64,000 nucleotides of DNA from positions 1-64,000 of the forward strand of contig DKUE01000007.1 in NCBI GenBank assembly GCA_002490525.1, in the 5' to 3' direction. Within the stretch, counting starts at the first letter, position 1, and the number at the start of each line of letters is the position of its first letter. Source of the stretch: Ruminococcaceae bacterium UBA7212. GTDB lineage: Bacteria > Bacillota > Clostridia > Oscillospirales > Acutalibacteraceae. The notes under the pieces were generated by a model, which saw only the letters and a program-made list of their open reading frames with translations, searched no databases and was not told the DNA's origin. The position numbers and the translations under genes are program-made. Positions 1 to 9,224 of the stretch are shown here, piece after piece.

Positions 1-100
1 TGTGTTTGCAAGGGCAGGTTTTTTATTTTGACAGGGGCAGTATATACGAAATCGGTATTACCAACTGACGAAATTATATTATATTTCGGAGGAAAAAGAA

Positions 101-1105
101 ATGAAAATGAAGAGAATCGTATCAATTGTAACGGCATTGGTTCTGCTGATGGGGTGCATCGGTCTGTTTGCCGCCTGCGGCAAGCAGGGCGCGGACGGCA
201 CGGGTGACACCACCCCGCGTGATACCGAAGATGTTTACAAGGTTGCCATTGTTCAGTTGGCCGATAACGGCGCATTTACGGAAATGCGCGAAGCGTTTAT
301 CCAAAGGATGCGCGAGCTCGGTTATGACGAAGCAAAAATGACCTTTGATATTAAAAATGCACAGGGTGACCAGTCCACCTTACAAAGTATTTGCGGCAGC
401 TTAAAGGACTATGACCTGATTGTCCCGATTGTCACACCTGCAACGGCGGCGGTGGTCAATCAGGAGCCGAAAGCACCTGTTGTCTTTATTTCCGTGACAA
501 ACCCCGTGGCTTCGGGCATTTTAACTGCGATGGAAACACCTGACAAAAATGCAACGGGTACGTCCAATATTGTTCCCGTAGACCGCATTTTCACGCTGGC
601 AAAGGAACTGACGCCGAATGTGAAAAACATCGGTATTCTTTATTGTTCGGGCGAGCAAAACGCGGTGCAGACCGCAGGGAAGGCGAAGGAGTATTTGTCG
701 GGCAACGGATATACCTTTAAAGAAGTGACTGTAGCGAACTCCGCAGAGGTTGCGCAGGCGGCGCAGTCTTTGGCAAACGATGTGGATGCCATTTATGTTC
801 CGATTGACTCCACCGTACAAACCGCAATGAGCGAAGTCGTCAGTGCCGCAAATGCGAAAAAGATTCCCGTGTACGGCTCCGACCCGGTTATGGTGAAATC
901 CGGAGCGCTGGCGTGTGTCAGCTGCAGCAACACACAGCTTGGGCAGAAATCGGCGGAAATGGCGGACGAAATTCTACGCGGCAAAAAGGTTTCCGAAGTA
1001 CCTGCCGTTGCGATGGAAGAATTTCAGTATGTGATCAGCCGCCAGGCGGCGGATACCCTCGGGATTACCGTACCGAACGGCGGCAATTATGTCGTGATGG
1101 GCTGA
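101..1105 (+). CDS. ABC transporter substrate-binding lipoprotein (TrpX-like)
   Basis: Solute receptor of an ABC importer, held on the outer face of the membrane by a lipid. Residues 1-25 form a signal peptide ending in the lipobox LFAAC, so Cys26 is the predicted lipidated residue. The mature part has the layout of the ABC_sub_bind family (PF04392), starting its first lobe near residue 48 (VAIVQLADNGAF). Members are often assigned to tryptophan or tyrosine uptake, but the substrate cannot be read from sequence. The start is set by GGAGG at 88-92. The permease and ATPase follow on the same strand in the TrpX-TrpY-TrpZ order, so the three genes are one transport system. The first 35 bases of the window (GGGCAGG then a T-run) resemble the tail of a terminator or attenuator that lies mostly outside. 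Confidence 0.88.
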   Translation: MKMKRIVSIVTALVLLMGCIGLFAACGKQGADGTGDTTPRDTEDVYKVAIVQLADNGAFTEMREAFIQRMRELGYDEAKMTFDIKNAQGDQSTLQSICGSLKDYDLIVPIVTPATAAVVNQEPKAPVVFISVTNPVASGILTAMETPDKNATGTSNIVPVDRIFTLAKELTPNVKNIGILYCSGEQNAVQTAGKAKEYLSGNGYTFKEVTVANSAEVAQAAQSLANDVDAIYVPIDSTVQTAMSEVVSAANAKKIPVYGSDPVMVKSGALACVSCSNTQLGQKSAEMADEILRGKKVSEVPAVAMEEFQYVISRQAADTLGITVPNGGNYVVMG

Positions 1106-1129
1106 TAATCCGACGGACAGATGTTTTTT

Positions 1130-1153
1130 CGGGCAGTCTTATGCGGCTGCCCG
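1130..1153 (+). other. Intergenic hairpin between receptor and permease genes
   Basis: A 7-bp GC-rich stem (CGGGCAG ... CTGCCCG) with a 10-base loop follows the receptor stop codon. No T-run follows it, so it is more likely an RNA-stabilising or partly attenuating hairpin, which would give more receptor than permease, than a full terminator. That role is inference. Confidence 0.4.
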
Positions 1154-1178
1154 ATTCTTATAAAGAACAGGTGATTCT

Positions 1179-2081
1179 ATGGAAATTGCGGCAAACGCAC
1201 TGCTTTTGGGATTGCAATATGCGCTTTTGGCGCTCGGTGTTTATATAACGTTCCGCATTCTGAATATTCCCGACCTGACGGTGGATGGCAGTTTCACTTT
1301 CGGCGCGGCGGTTTCGGCGGTCTTAAGCGTCGCGGGGCATCCGTTTTTGGGGCTGGCGGCGGCCATTCTCTGCGGTGCGGCGGCAGGCGCGGTAACGGGA
1401 TTTTTACAGACAAAAGCGGGGATTCATCCGATTTTGGCGGGGATTCTTACGATGAGCGGGCTGTATACGGTGAACATCACAGTTATGCAGGCGCCGAATG
1501 TGTCGTTAATCGGAAAACCGAGATTTTACGAAGCGTTATACGCCTTGTTGCCGAATACAGACAAGGATGTGCTGAAAACCGTTTGCGTGGCGGTGATTTG
1601 CGCGGGGCTGACTGTCGCGCTGATTCTGTTTTTTAAAACAGTGTTCGGGCTTTGTATCCGTGCCACGGGCAATAATGAGGATATGGTACGCGCTTCCTCT
1701 ATCAATACCGATGCCGCGAAAATGACGGCGCTTTCCATCGCCAATGCATTGGTGGCGCTTTCGGGCGGGCTGATTGCGCAGACGGGCGGCTTTGCAGATG
1801 TGAACGCGGGCAGCGGTATGATTGTTGTCGGGCTTGCGTCTGTTATTATCGGCGAAGTGATTTTCGGTAAGAGAAGTCTGACCTTAGGTTTGATTTCCGC
1901 GGTGGTCGGTTCGGTGGTGTACCGTTTGATTATTGCGCTGGCGCTGGAAAACGAACTTTTCTCGGCAGACGCATTAAAGCTGATTTCGGCGGTAATCATC
2001 GGTATTACACTATGTATCCCTGCGGTGCGAAAGCGTATTGCCGAACGGCGAATCCGAAGGGGGGCGCAGAAAAATGCTTGA
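1179..2081 (+). CDS. ABC transporter permease (TrpY-like)
   Basis: Membrane channel subunit of the importer whose receptor is encoded just upstream. The 300-residue protein is almost entirely hydrophobic, with about eight membrane segments, and has the pattern of branched-chain-type permeases (BPD_transp_2): an N-terminal helix followed by a conserved stretch around residues 20-40 (FRILNIPDLTVDGSF), a central loop with ATGNNEDMVRASSIN that contacts the ATPase, and a final IGITLCIPAVRKR segment. The start ATG has an AGGTG site upstream. Its 3' end overlaps the ATPase start by 8 bases, which indicates translational coupling. Confidence 0.88.
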   Translation: MEIAANALLLGLQYALLALGVYITFRILNIPDLTVDGSFTFGAAVSAVLSVAGHPFLGLAAAILCGAAAGAVTGFLQTKAGIHPILAGILTMSGLYTVNITVMQAPNVSLIGKPRFYEALYALLPNTDKDVLKTVCVAVICAGLTVALILFFKTVFGLCIRATGNNEDMVRASSINTDAAKMTALSIANALVALSGGLIAQTGGFADVNAGSGMIVVGLASVIIGEVIFGKRSLTLGLISAVVGSVVYRLIIALALENELFSADALKLISAVIIGITLCIPAVRKRIAERRIRRGAQKNA

Positions 2082-2877
2082 TATAAAGCATCTCAGCAAG
2101 ACCTTTTTAAAAGGCACGCCCAATGCGCACCGGGCGCTTCAAGATCTTTCCCTGCATTTGGACAAAGGCGATTTTGTCACAGTTATCGGTTCAAACGGTG
2201 CCGGAAAATCCACGCTGTTCAATGCGGTTGCGGGCTCATTTTTGTGCGAAGAGGGCAGTATAGTTTTAGACGGGACGGATATTACTTATAAAAAGGAGCA
2301 TCAGCGTGCAAAGCAAATCGGGCGCATTTTTCAGGACCCGATGAAGGGAACGGCACCCGACCTAACCGTAGAGGAAAATTTGGCGCTTGCGTACGCAAAA
2401 TCTATGCGCAATCCGTTCGCTTCGGCGCACCGGCGAAAAGATGTGGATTTTTACCGTGCACAGCTTGCACGCCTTGATATGGGATTGGAAGACCGTATGC
2501 GCACCAAAATGGGACAGCTGTCAGGCGGTCAACGGCAGGCAGTAACGCTGCTGATGAGCACCATTGTAACGCCGAAGCTGTTGCTTTTGGATGAGCACAC
2601 GGCTGCGCTTGACCCTGTAACCGCGCAAAAAGTGTTGGAAATCACGAAATCCATTGTTGCGGAAAACCAAATTACAACGATGATGATTACGCATAACATC
2701 GGGCAGGCACTGCACACAGGGAACCGCACAATCATGCTGGCAAGCGGAAAAATCGTGTTGGATTTACAAGGCGAAGAACGCGAAAAAATTACTCTGCCCG
2801 CGCTTTTGGAAATGTATAAGGAAAAAGCGGGCAAGGCACTTGACAACGACCGCATGCTGTTGTCAGAGGCGGAATAG
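2074..2877 (+). CDS. ABC transporter ATP-binding protein (TrpZ-like)
   Basis: Cytoplasmic ATPase that powers the importer encoded by the two preceding genes. The 267-residue protein shows Walker A GSNGAGKST at residues 39-47, the ABC signature LSGGQ, and Walker B LLLLDEHTAALD, all intact. I chose the ATG at 2074 because it has a strong purine-rich site (AAGGGGGG) upstream and starts the conserved first strand (MLDIKHLSKTF); an in-frame ATG at 2038 would add 12 residues lying inside the permease gene. A strong terminator follows the stop codon. Confidence 0.9.
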   Translation: MLDIKHLSKTFLKGTPNAHRALQDLSLHLDKGDFVTVIGSNGAGKSTLFNAVAGSFLCEEGSIVLDGTDITYKKEHQRAKQIGRIFQDPMKGTAPDLTVEENLALAYAKSMRNPFASAHRRKDVDFYRAQLARLDMGLEDRMRTKMGQLSGGQRQAVTLLMSTIVTPKLLLLDEHTAALDPVTAQKVLEITKSIVAENQITTMMITHNIGQALHTGNRTIMLASGKIVLDLQGEEREKITLPALLEMYKEKAGKALDNDRMLLSEAE

Positions 2878-2878
2878 C

Positions 2879-2918
2879 AAAAAGCGGACGAAATCTGTAA
2901 AGACTTCGTCCGCTTTTC
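2879..2918 (+). terminator. Rho-independent terminator of the ABC operon
   Basis: An AAAAGCGGACGAA / TTCGTCCGCTTTT stem begins directly after the ATPase stop codon and is flanked by A-runs and T-runs, so it can also work for transcripts from the other side. Confidence 0.85.
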
Positions 2919-2999
2919 TAAACGGCAAACGACCGACTTCAGTAAGTCCGAATTTGGCTGACACCGTTCGGCCAACCATAGCGCACGCGTGTGCTATAG

Positions 3000-3479
3000 T
3001 TATACAAACCAAAGTATGAATTGAACGCTCTTCCACAGTGCGGCGGCGAGCAGTACGCAAGGGATTGCCCAACGCCACCATGTGAATTGCTTTTTCGGTG
3101 CCTTTTTAGTGCTTTCGTGTAAGCCGATCCACGTGACTACGGGCGGCAACATGCAAAATATGCTGAACAGCTTAAAATACCATTCTGCTTTCCCGAAGAA
3201 GATGCGTCCGGTTATTATGATAAACAAAGCGTAGGCAAGTGCGATGCATACTGCGTTGCCACGCGCACTGCCGCAGGGCAACAAAAGAAAACGTCCGCAA
3301 ACATAGCCGATTGCGGCAAGCAACAGGATGGACAGAATATAAATAAAGACCAATGCGGGGACATTTCCGGAGACAAACGAGCGTGCATCGCGCAGTAAAA
3401 ACAGATAAGCGGAACCTGTTAACAGCAACGAAATGATGCCGTATGAAAAAAAGTTATAAAAAAAACGCTTTTTTGACAT
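3000..3479 (-). CDS. Small integral membrane protein, unknown function
   Basis: A 159-residue protein with about five hydrophobic segments: residues 9-28, 41-62, 73-91, 102-120 and 136-156. The N-terminus is basic (MSKKRFF). I do not recognise the family. The ATG has a GGGAGAG site 6 bases upstream, so the start is well supported. It is convergent with the ABC operon and is followed, on its own strand, by a short hairpin near 2978-2998 (ATAGCGCAC ... TGTGCTAT). No motif indicates an enzymatic role. Confidence 0.65.
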   Translation of the reverse strand: MSKKRFFYNFFSYGIISLLLTGSAYLFLLRDARSFVSGNVPALVFIYILSILLLAAIGYVCGRFLLLPCGSARGNAVCIALAYALFIIITGRIFFGKAEWYFKLFSIFCMLPPVVTWIGLHESTKKAPKKQFTWWRWAIPCVLLAAALWKSVQFILWFV

Positions 3480-3679
3480 TGCTACTCTCCCAATTGCGGC
3501 TGTTGGATGTAAGCCTGATTTAAGGTAACCGTATTTGAAGCCGCTGCGCGGAAGTCTTGTTCTTTCGACGGCTTTTTACTTGTTTCTATAATTACAATTA
3601 CCTTTTATATCATACCCTAATTTTCTCTTTTTGTAAATGATTTGTTGTGTACGGAAAAACCGTACGGCTGTATTTTTTC

Positions 3680-5881
3680 TTATTTCGTTTTTATGCTGTA
3701 GATATGTGCCTGTACGGCGTTGGTTTTGGAACCGATACGCTCAGCGGGAATGCGGAACGAAGCATATTTTATACCGCTTTTGCGCACCGTGCCATCAAAT
3801 GAAAAACATCCGACAGCCCTCTTTTCGGTCAACAGTCCGACCCGCAGCACGGCTTTTGTAGGCTTGGTTTCGAACACGAGGTGTAGTTTTTTATGCGGGA
3901 CAGGTATATAATCAAATTCATATTCCAGGTTTTCTGCGGTAAATCCCAATTTTCCGTTTTCGGTAATGCGGATATCATGTGTGCCGTAAGGTGCATCCGA
4001 TTCCAACAGAATTTGACCCGGGCGTACTTCCTGAAACTCGATTTGCAAATCCAGCTTTGCTTTTTCGCCGAGCTTTTTACAGCCGCCGTTTACAAAACTG
4101 CTGCCGCCGGATAAAGTGATATTGCTTTGTGCCGAAAAAGGCTTTTCGGACTTTTGCAATGCATTTTGCAGGACGTGTGCCGCTTTGTCTATTTCCTTGC
4201 AAGTGTGTTTGTCCGTGCAGGCACCCCAGTTTTTTTCCGAGAACAACGCCAAGCTGTCGGCAAAACGGTCATAAAGCGCCGGTTCCGTAATACCGGCACA
4301 GCGTTTGTCGATATTATCCTGCCAAATGGCATAGCAGCTGCCGAGTATCTGTTTACTGCCTGCGGGCAGACGGACAAATGCGCTCTTCTCTTTCAACTGT
4401 ACTCTGTTGGGCTCAAATTCGCGGAAAACCTTGCGTTTGTTGATATAATCACTGTAAGGTGCACGCTTTTTCCCGCCGTGGGGAACGATATACATATATG
4501 TGTCTACTGTGTTGATGAGGTCATATCCCAAATCATACATTTCTCTGCCATCGCACCAGCCACAGGACCACAGATTCATTTGCACGCCGTTTATGGCTTC
4601 TTTTGCAATCGGTGTTTCGGGGGTGTCCTTGATCCAAGTCAGTCCGCCCCACAGACGGACAGTATGCGTTGCTTTCAGATACGGAATCATTTCGTTGAGG
4701 AATCGGCGATATGCACCGTAATCGCTTAAAAACTCATCCGCGCCGATATGTACGACCGTACCGTTGGGAAACACGGGGGCTTCCCCTTTTGTATAATCGT
4801 CAAAGATCTGCTTCACGAATTCTAACGCGGCAGGGTCGGCAATGTTGATGTGGTCTGTCAGCGGTCTTTTGTTCATCAGAGAGGAGACTTCACCCATGAC
4901 GGCAAATTCGGGGAATGTCTTTGTAAAAGCCAAAGCATGGGCGGGCACATCGATTTCGGGTGTGATATGCACACCTTTTGTTTTTGCCCAGCGGATAAAG
5001 TCACGGAATTCCGCTTTCGAATAACTGTAATCTTTTGCGGTTGCTGTTTCACCGTTCTTATTTTGTAAACTGCTTTCTAAACGGAATGCCTGATAGGCGT
5101 CAAAGGTGTCGGCATCGCCGTTTCGTGCGTAGTCCTCTAACCAGATATAGTTGTCGCTGAGGTGAATCTGAAAATCGTTCATTTTGTAAAACGACATCGC
5201 GGTTACGATTTGCCGAAGCATCTCCAGGGAAACGGGCTTTCTGCCGGCATCCAGCATAAAGCCTCTTACACTGTATTTCGGATAATCCCGCATCATGCCG
5301 TTTGGAAATCCACCCTGCGCCATCAGCTGACAAATGGTTTTACCTGCCCAAACTGCGCCGACGGCGGTACAGGATTGCACGCGAATCGTATTGTTCCCGC
5401 ACTCTATTTCATATCCTTCTTCACCAAGGTAGGCAAGGGTAGTGTCTGTGGAAAACATGAGGTCGGCATTCTCGGATTCGGTTAATTCCAAGTCTGTTAT
5501 CAGCGTAAACTCCTTTACAAAGTCGGTTACGGCATCATGCAAAGCGTTGTCGCAGGAAAAAGTACGGATGCTTTTCAGTACGCCGCCTGTGGCGTGCCAT
5601 TGTGCAGGCTCGGGAATCAAATTCGGTTTTTTACTGCATGTACCATAGGTGCCGCGTATGTGCAGAACGCAGTCTTTTTCCACAACGGTGTTTTCTTTTT
5701 TGCATTTAAACGATAAGGTCGCCGCGGAATCACATAGGGGCGTGTGTACAGTGCGCGTGTCATCGACCAACTGCGGAAAATCCGCGCCGATGAATTCCGC
5801 TTCCCAGCCTGCGGTAATGCGGAACTGTACGGTGCCGTCGGAAACAGTCAGGTTGATGTCGGGAATTTGTTCTCGGCTCAT
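3680..5881 (-). CDS. Beta-N-acetylhexosaminidase, glycoside hydrolase family 20
   Basis: Cleaves terminal N-acetylglucosamine or N-acetylgalactosamine from glycans by substrate-assisted catalysis. The 733-residue protein has an N-terminal GH20b-type domain, then a TIM barrel starting near residue 203 (YSVRGFMLDAGR), and the catalytic Asp382-Glu383 pair in HIGADEF. The last 150 residues look like a beta-sandwich (FDYIPVPHKKLHLVFETKP). There is no signal peptide, so it should act inside the cell on imported or recycled oligosaccharides. An in-frame ATG lies 20 codons upstream at 5941, but the ATG at 5881 has the GAGGT site and begins the recognisable domain. It is transcribed away from the yhaM-like gene. 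Confidence 0.88.
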   Translation of the reverse strand: MSREQIPDINLTVSDGTVQFRITAGWEAEFIGADFPQLVDDTRTVHTPLCDSAATLSFKCKKENTVVEKDCVLHIRGTYGTCSKKPNLIPEPAQWHATGGVLKSIRTFSCDNALHDAVTDFVKEFTLITDLELTESENADLMFSTDTTLAYLGEEGYEIECGNNTIRVQSCTAVGAVWAGKTICQLMAQGGFPNGMMRDYPKYSVRGFMLDAGRKPVSLEMLRQIVTAMSFYKMNDFQIHLSDNYIWLEDYARNGDADTFDAYQAFRLESSLQNKNGETATAKDYSYSKAEFRDFIRWAKTKGVHITPEIDVPAHALAFTKTFPEFAVMGEVSSLMNKRPLTDHINIADPAALEFVKQIFDDYTKGEAPVFPNGTVVHIGADEFLSDYGAYRRFLNEMIPYLKATHTVRLWGGLTWIKDTPETPIAKEAINGVQMNLWSCGWCDGREMYDLGYDLINTVDTYMYIVPHGGKKRAPYSDYINKRKVFREFEPNRVQLKEKSAFVRLPAGSKQILGSCYAIWQDNIDKRCAGITEPALYDRFADSLALFSEKNWGACTDKHTCKEIDKAAHVLQNALQKSEKPFSAQSNITLSGGSSFVNGGCKKLGEKAKLDLQIEFQEVRPGQILLESDAPYGTHDIRITENGKLGFTAENLEYEFDYIPVPHKKLHLVFETKPTKAVLRVGLLTEKRAVGCFSFDGTVRKSGIKYASFRIPAERIGSKTNAVQAHIYSIKTK

Positions 5882-6009
5882 TTGTATTACCTCATTTAGT
5901 ATTACGCATTCGCAATTGCAGTGTATCCGGAGACACTGCACATCTTTCGTTTTATTATAGTATAAGTTTTACAAACTTGCAATGTTTTGTAAAAATATCA
6001 CAAATACGG

Positions 6010-6038
6010 TTTACCTTTCTTTCAAAAAATGGTATACT
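6010..6038 (+). promoter_or_regulatory. Sigma-A-type promoter of the yhaM-like gene
   Basis: TTTACC at 6010-6015 and TATACT at 6033-6038 with 17 bases between; the predicted transcript starts about 25 bases before the AGGAG ribosome binding site at 6061-6065. Confidence 0.6.
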
Positions 6039-6069
6039 ATATAATTATGAAGAAGCATTAAGGAGCTAA

Positions 6070-7047
6070 ATGTTTATGAATTTTACGCCACTCAATCAAA
6101 ACGGATTGTTTGAAGGCTTTGCGCTGATTACCCGCAGTGAAAAAAAGGTGACCGCGAAGGGCAAGGATTATCTTGACTTGGTGCTTTCGGATGCAAGCGG
6201 TGAAATATCTGCGAAATATTGGGATTACAATGAAGCGGCACAGGGACAGTTTCCTGCGGAAACGCTTGTTAAGGTGCGCGGCACGATTTCGCAGTACAAC
6301 GGTGCCGACCAGTTTCGTGTAGAACGGATTCGGCTCGCGGCGGAAAGCGATGGTGTGGATATTGCCGATTTTGTGCGCTCTGCCGCCTATGACGGAAACT
6401 ATATGTACGGACAGCTGACGGCGCGCGTAGAAGCGTTCGCAGATGCGGATTTGCGCCGATTGGTATTACATATGCTGGAATCGAACAAAGAAAATCTGCT
6501 GATTTGGCCTGCCGCGTTTAAACTGCATCATGCTGTCCGCGGCGGTCTGCTCTTACATACACTGTCTATCGTGCGGCTTTGTGAGGGTGTTTGCAGAGTA
6601 TATCCGTTTGTCGATGCGGATTTGCTGATTGCAGGGGCAATTCTGCACGATATTGCCAAACTGACGGAATTTGTGGTCGGCAATGCGGGCATTGCTTCGG
6701 GATATACGGTAGAGGGAAATCTGATTGGTCATCTTGTAAAAGGCGCAATGCTGATTGACGAAGCGGCAAAGGCACTGGAGATTCCGCCCGAAAAATCCAT
6801 GCTGCTACAGCACATGGTCCTTTCACACCACGGGGAGCCCGATTTCGGTGCGGCGGTGCGTCCTGCATTTTTGGAGGCTGAGTTGCTGTCGGAGCTTGAC
6901 TTGATGGACGCACGTGTCTACCAGATTGCCGAGGCAATTGCGCCTTTGCAGGCGGGTGCATTTTCCAACCGCCTTTGGGCATTGGAAAACCGAAAAATGT
7001 ATAATCACGCACGCGGCGACATGGCGAAAAAGGTTAACTTAGAATAA
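6070..7047 (+). CDS. yhaM: YhaM-type 3'-5' exoribonuclease (OB fold + HD domain)
   Basis: Likely a 3'-to-5' exonuclease that trims RNA tails, as YhaM does in Bacillus. Residues about 14-90 form an OB-fold nucleic-acid-binding domain, and residues about 150-290 an HD hydrolase domain with the metal-binding pattern HHAVRGGLLLHT, then AILHDIAK, then SHHGEPDFG. Length (325 or 323) matches the family (about 314). Two starts are possible: ATG 6070 lies 4 bases after AGGAG and ATG 6076 lies 10 bases after it. Substrate and in vivo role are inferred from the family. Confidence 0.85.
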   Translation: MFMNFTPLNQNGLFEGFALITRSEKKVTAKGKDYLDLVLSDASGEISAKYWDYNEAAQGQFPAETLVKVRGTISQYNGADQFRVERIRLAAESDGVDIADFVRSAAYDGNYMYGQLTARVEAFADADLRRLVLHMLESNKENLLIWPAAFKLHHAVRGGLLLHTLSIVRLCEGVCRVYPFVDADLLIAGAILHDIAKLTEFVVGNAGIASGYTVEGNLIGHLVKGAMLIDEAAKALEIPPEKSMLLQHMVLSHHGEPDFGAAVRPAFLEAELLSELDLMDARVYQIAEAIAPLQAGAFSNRLWALENRKMYNHARGDMAKKVNLE

Positions 7048-7112
7048 AGGCTGGGAATTCCGCGTCCATGGGGCGGACGTATGCAATATAATTATTTACG
7101 GGAGGAAATCTT

Positions 7113-8138
7113 ATGCGCAACCATGAAGTTACCTCGGTACAAAAGCTTTTGAATGTTGACGGTTCTTTAAAGGAACCCGGCTGGTCCCGCCGGCTTTATC
7201 AAATCTATGACCGTGCAGACATCAAAGCGCCGAAATTCCGCATTAAGGAATGGGACTATTATTTGGTGCTGTGCGATGATTTTGCACTGGCATTCACAGT
7301 ATCGGATGACGGCTACATCGGCTTACAGTCCGTATCCCTTTTGGAATTCGGTGCACAGCCATGGGAACACACCGAAACCATTCTGACGCCGTTCCCGATG
7401 GGCAAGCTGCATATGCCCGCTACCAGCGATAAGGGGGATGTGGTTTATCGCGACAAACGGCTGAACATATCTTTTGAAAAAACGGAAAATATGCGGCATA
7501 TCGTGTGTCAGTTCAAGAATTTTTATGAGGGCAAGACCTTTTCCTGCGATATTGTGCTCGAACAGCCGCCGATGGATACCATGGTGATTGCCACGCCGTG
7601 GAAGGAAAACAAAAAAGCGTTTTATTACAATCAAAAAATCAACTGTATGCGTGCAAGCGGTACGGCGAGCTTTAACGGCAAAACTTATACGTTCAACCCC
7701 GAAACAGATTTCGGTACGCTCGATTGGGGACGCGGTGTCTGGACCTATGACAACACATGGAACTGGGGCTCAGGCAACGGTATTGTGAACGGTAAGCCGT
7801 TTGGGTTTAACATCGGCTACGGCTTCGGCGATACAAGCGCGGCAAGCGAAAATATGCTGTTCTATGATGGCGTCGGACATAAATTAGACGATGTGACGTT
7901 CCACATTCCCGACAGTTCCTATACCGACCCGTGGACGATTTCTTCGAGTGACGGGCGGTTCGAAATGGATTTTGTGCCGATTTTGGACAGAGCCGCGAAA
8001 ATCGATGTGAAGGCAATTGTGACCGACCAACATCAGGTATTCGGCAAAATGAGCGGTACTGCCGTGCTGGATGACGGGACGAAGCTGGAAATCAAGGATC
8101 TAACCTGCTTCTGCGAACGCGTACACAATAAATATTAA
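7113..8138 (+). CDS. DUF2804 domain-containing protein
   Basis: The 341-residue protein matches the DUF2804 family over its length, with the recurrent Trp- and Gly-rich beta pattern (FGTLDWGRGVWTYDNTWNWG near residue 206) typical of lipocalin-like sandwiches of this group. No signal peptide and no membrane segment are seen, so it is predicted cytoplasmic. The start ATG has a near-perfect GGGAGG site. The biochemical role of the family is not known to me, and the neighbours (a nuclease and prmA) do not suggest one. Confidence 0.78.
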   Translation: MRNHEVTSVQKLLNVDGSLKEPGWSRRLYQIYDRADIKAPKFRIKEWDYYLVLCDDFALAFTVSDDGYIGLQSVSLLEFGAQPWEHTETILTPFPMGKLHMPATSDKGDVVYRDKRLNISFEKTENMRHIVCQFKNFYEGKTFSCDIVLEQPPMDTMVIATPWKENKKAFYYNQKINCMRASGTASFNGKTYTFNPETDFGTLDWGRGVWTYDNTWNWGSGNGIVNGKPFGFNIGYGFGDTSAASENMLFYDGVGHKLDDVTFHIPDSSYTDPWTISSSDGRFEMDFVPILDRAAKIDVKAIVTDQHQVFGKMSGTAVLDDGTKLEIKDLTCFCERVHNKY

Positions 8139-8143
8139 AAAGC

Positions 8144-8173
8144 GCGCCGTCCGATTTTTTTCGAGCGGCGCAG
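8144..8173 (+). other. GC-rich hairpin between the DUF2804 gene and prmA
   Basis: A perfect 6-bp stem GCGCCG / CGGCGC encloses a loop that itself contains a T-run. The T-run is in the loop and not after the stem, so this is probably not a standard terminator; prmA starts 15 bases downstream. Confidence 0.35.
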
Positions 8174-8187
8174 CTTGGAGTGAAATT

Positions 8188-9114
8188 ATGGACTGGATTG
8201 AGGTATTGATTGAAGTTGCCGCCGAGGACATTGACCGCGCGGCGGATATTGCAAATATGGTGGTACCGTACGGTATTTATATTGAGGACTACCGCAATTT
8301 GGAGGCGGAGACGTGGGATATCGCCAATATTGATTTAATTGATGAAGAACTGCTCGGAAAGGACCGTACCAAAGGGTATATCCACATTTATATTGCCCCT
8401 GAGGAAAACCCGCAGGAGGCGGTCTCGTTTTTGTCCGAACGGTTTACTGCGTCGGCAATCGGGCATCGCATTGACCTTTCCGCCTGCAAAAATGAAGATT
8501 GGGAAAACAACTGGAAAGCTTATTTTAAGCCGATGCCCGTGGGCGAAAAGCTGTTGATTCAGCCGCTGTGGATTGAAGAAATCGACAACCCCGACAACCG
8601 TGCAGTGCTTTCCATTGAACCGGGACTTGCGTTCGGCACAGGCGGGCACCACACGACAAAGCTATGCTTAGAAACATTGGAACGGTATGTCAAATCGGGG
8701 GATACGGTGCTTGATACAGGCTGCGGGAGCGGGATTTTGGCAATTGCTTCTTTGCTGTTCGGTGCAGAATCGGCAGTCGGTGTGGATATTGATGAACTGG
8801 CGGTCAAAACAGCAATTGAGAACGGAAAGCTAAACGGCTTTACAGATCCGCAGTACCGCATCTTGCAGGGCAACCTCGCCGATAAAGTAGAAGGACTTTA
8901 CAGCGTGGTCGTTGCCAATATCGTGGCGGATGTCATTATGCTGTTCGCAAAGGACGTCGGGCGTTTTATGCGCGACGACGCGGTGTTTATTACGTCGGGT
9001 ATCATTGATACCCGCGAAGCAGAGGTGCAAACAGCACTGCGGGAAAACGGCTTCACCGTCATAGAACGCAACGAGCAAAGCGGCTGGGTGTGTCTGGTTT
9101 GTAAAAAAGGCTGA
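8188..9114 (+). CDS. prmA: Ribosomal protein L11 methyltransferase
   Basis: S-adenosylmethionine-dependent enzyme that methylates ribosomal protein L11. The 308-residue length matches the family. The N-terminal third is the L11-recognition domain; the catalytic domain starts with the family marker PGLAFGTGGHHTT and continues with the SAM-binding motif I LDTGCGSGILAIA near residue 175 and the acidic VDIDELAV at the end of strand 2. The motif VVANIVADVI (NI-x-A type) near residue 241 is also characteristic. The start has a GGAGTG site. In many Firmicutes prmA follows dnaJ; that context is absent here. Confidence 0.92.
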   Translation: MDWIEVLIEVAAEDIDRAADIANMVVPYGIYIEDYRNLEAETWDIANIDLIDEELLGKDRTKGYIHIYIAPEENPQEAVSFLSERFTASAIGHRIDLSACKNEDWENNWKAYFKPMPVGEKLLIQPLWIEEIDNPDNRAVLSIEPGLAFGTGGHHTTKLCLETLERYVKSGDTVLDTGCGSGILAIASLLFGAESAVGVDIDELAVKTAIENGKLNGFTDPQYRILQGNLADKVEGLYSVVVANIVADVIMLFAKDVGRFMRDDAVFITSGIIDTREAEVQTALRENGFTVIERNEQSGWVCLVCKKG

Positions 9115-9138
9115 AACAAATATCTGTTGTAAATGAAA

Positions 9139-9172
9139 GCAATGGGCTGTACCTTTCGGTACAGCCCATTGC
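9139..9172 (-). terminator. Terminator hairpin between prmA and the surface-protein gene
   Basis: A perfect 15-bp stem with a four-base loop (TTTC) lies between two convergent genes. A T-rich tract follows it on the minus strand (TTTCATTT), so it should stop transcripts of the surface-protein gene best and probably also serves prmA. Confidence 0.8.
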
Positions 9173-9224
9173 CTTATATTACAGATTCGAAACCCATGCA
9201 AAATTTCGAATCCAACGAAGGGAC

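Noticed and set aside
1..100. A T-box or other riboswitch upstream of the ABC importer
   Set aside because: Only the tail of a possible terminator (GGGCAGG and a T-run) is in the window; the diagnostic core would lie outside, so it cannot be claimed.
4127..4729. A 200-codon plus-strand frame inside the GH20 gene
   Set aside because: Antisense to a well-supported hexosaminidase; Cys/Phe-rich composition typical of shadow frames.
9201..9215. A tRNA-like TTCGAATCC string
   Set aside because: No acceptor, D or anticodon stem surrounds it and it lies just beyond the end of a minus-strand gene; chance match.
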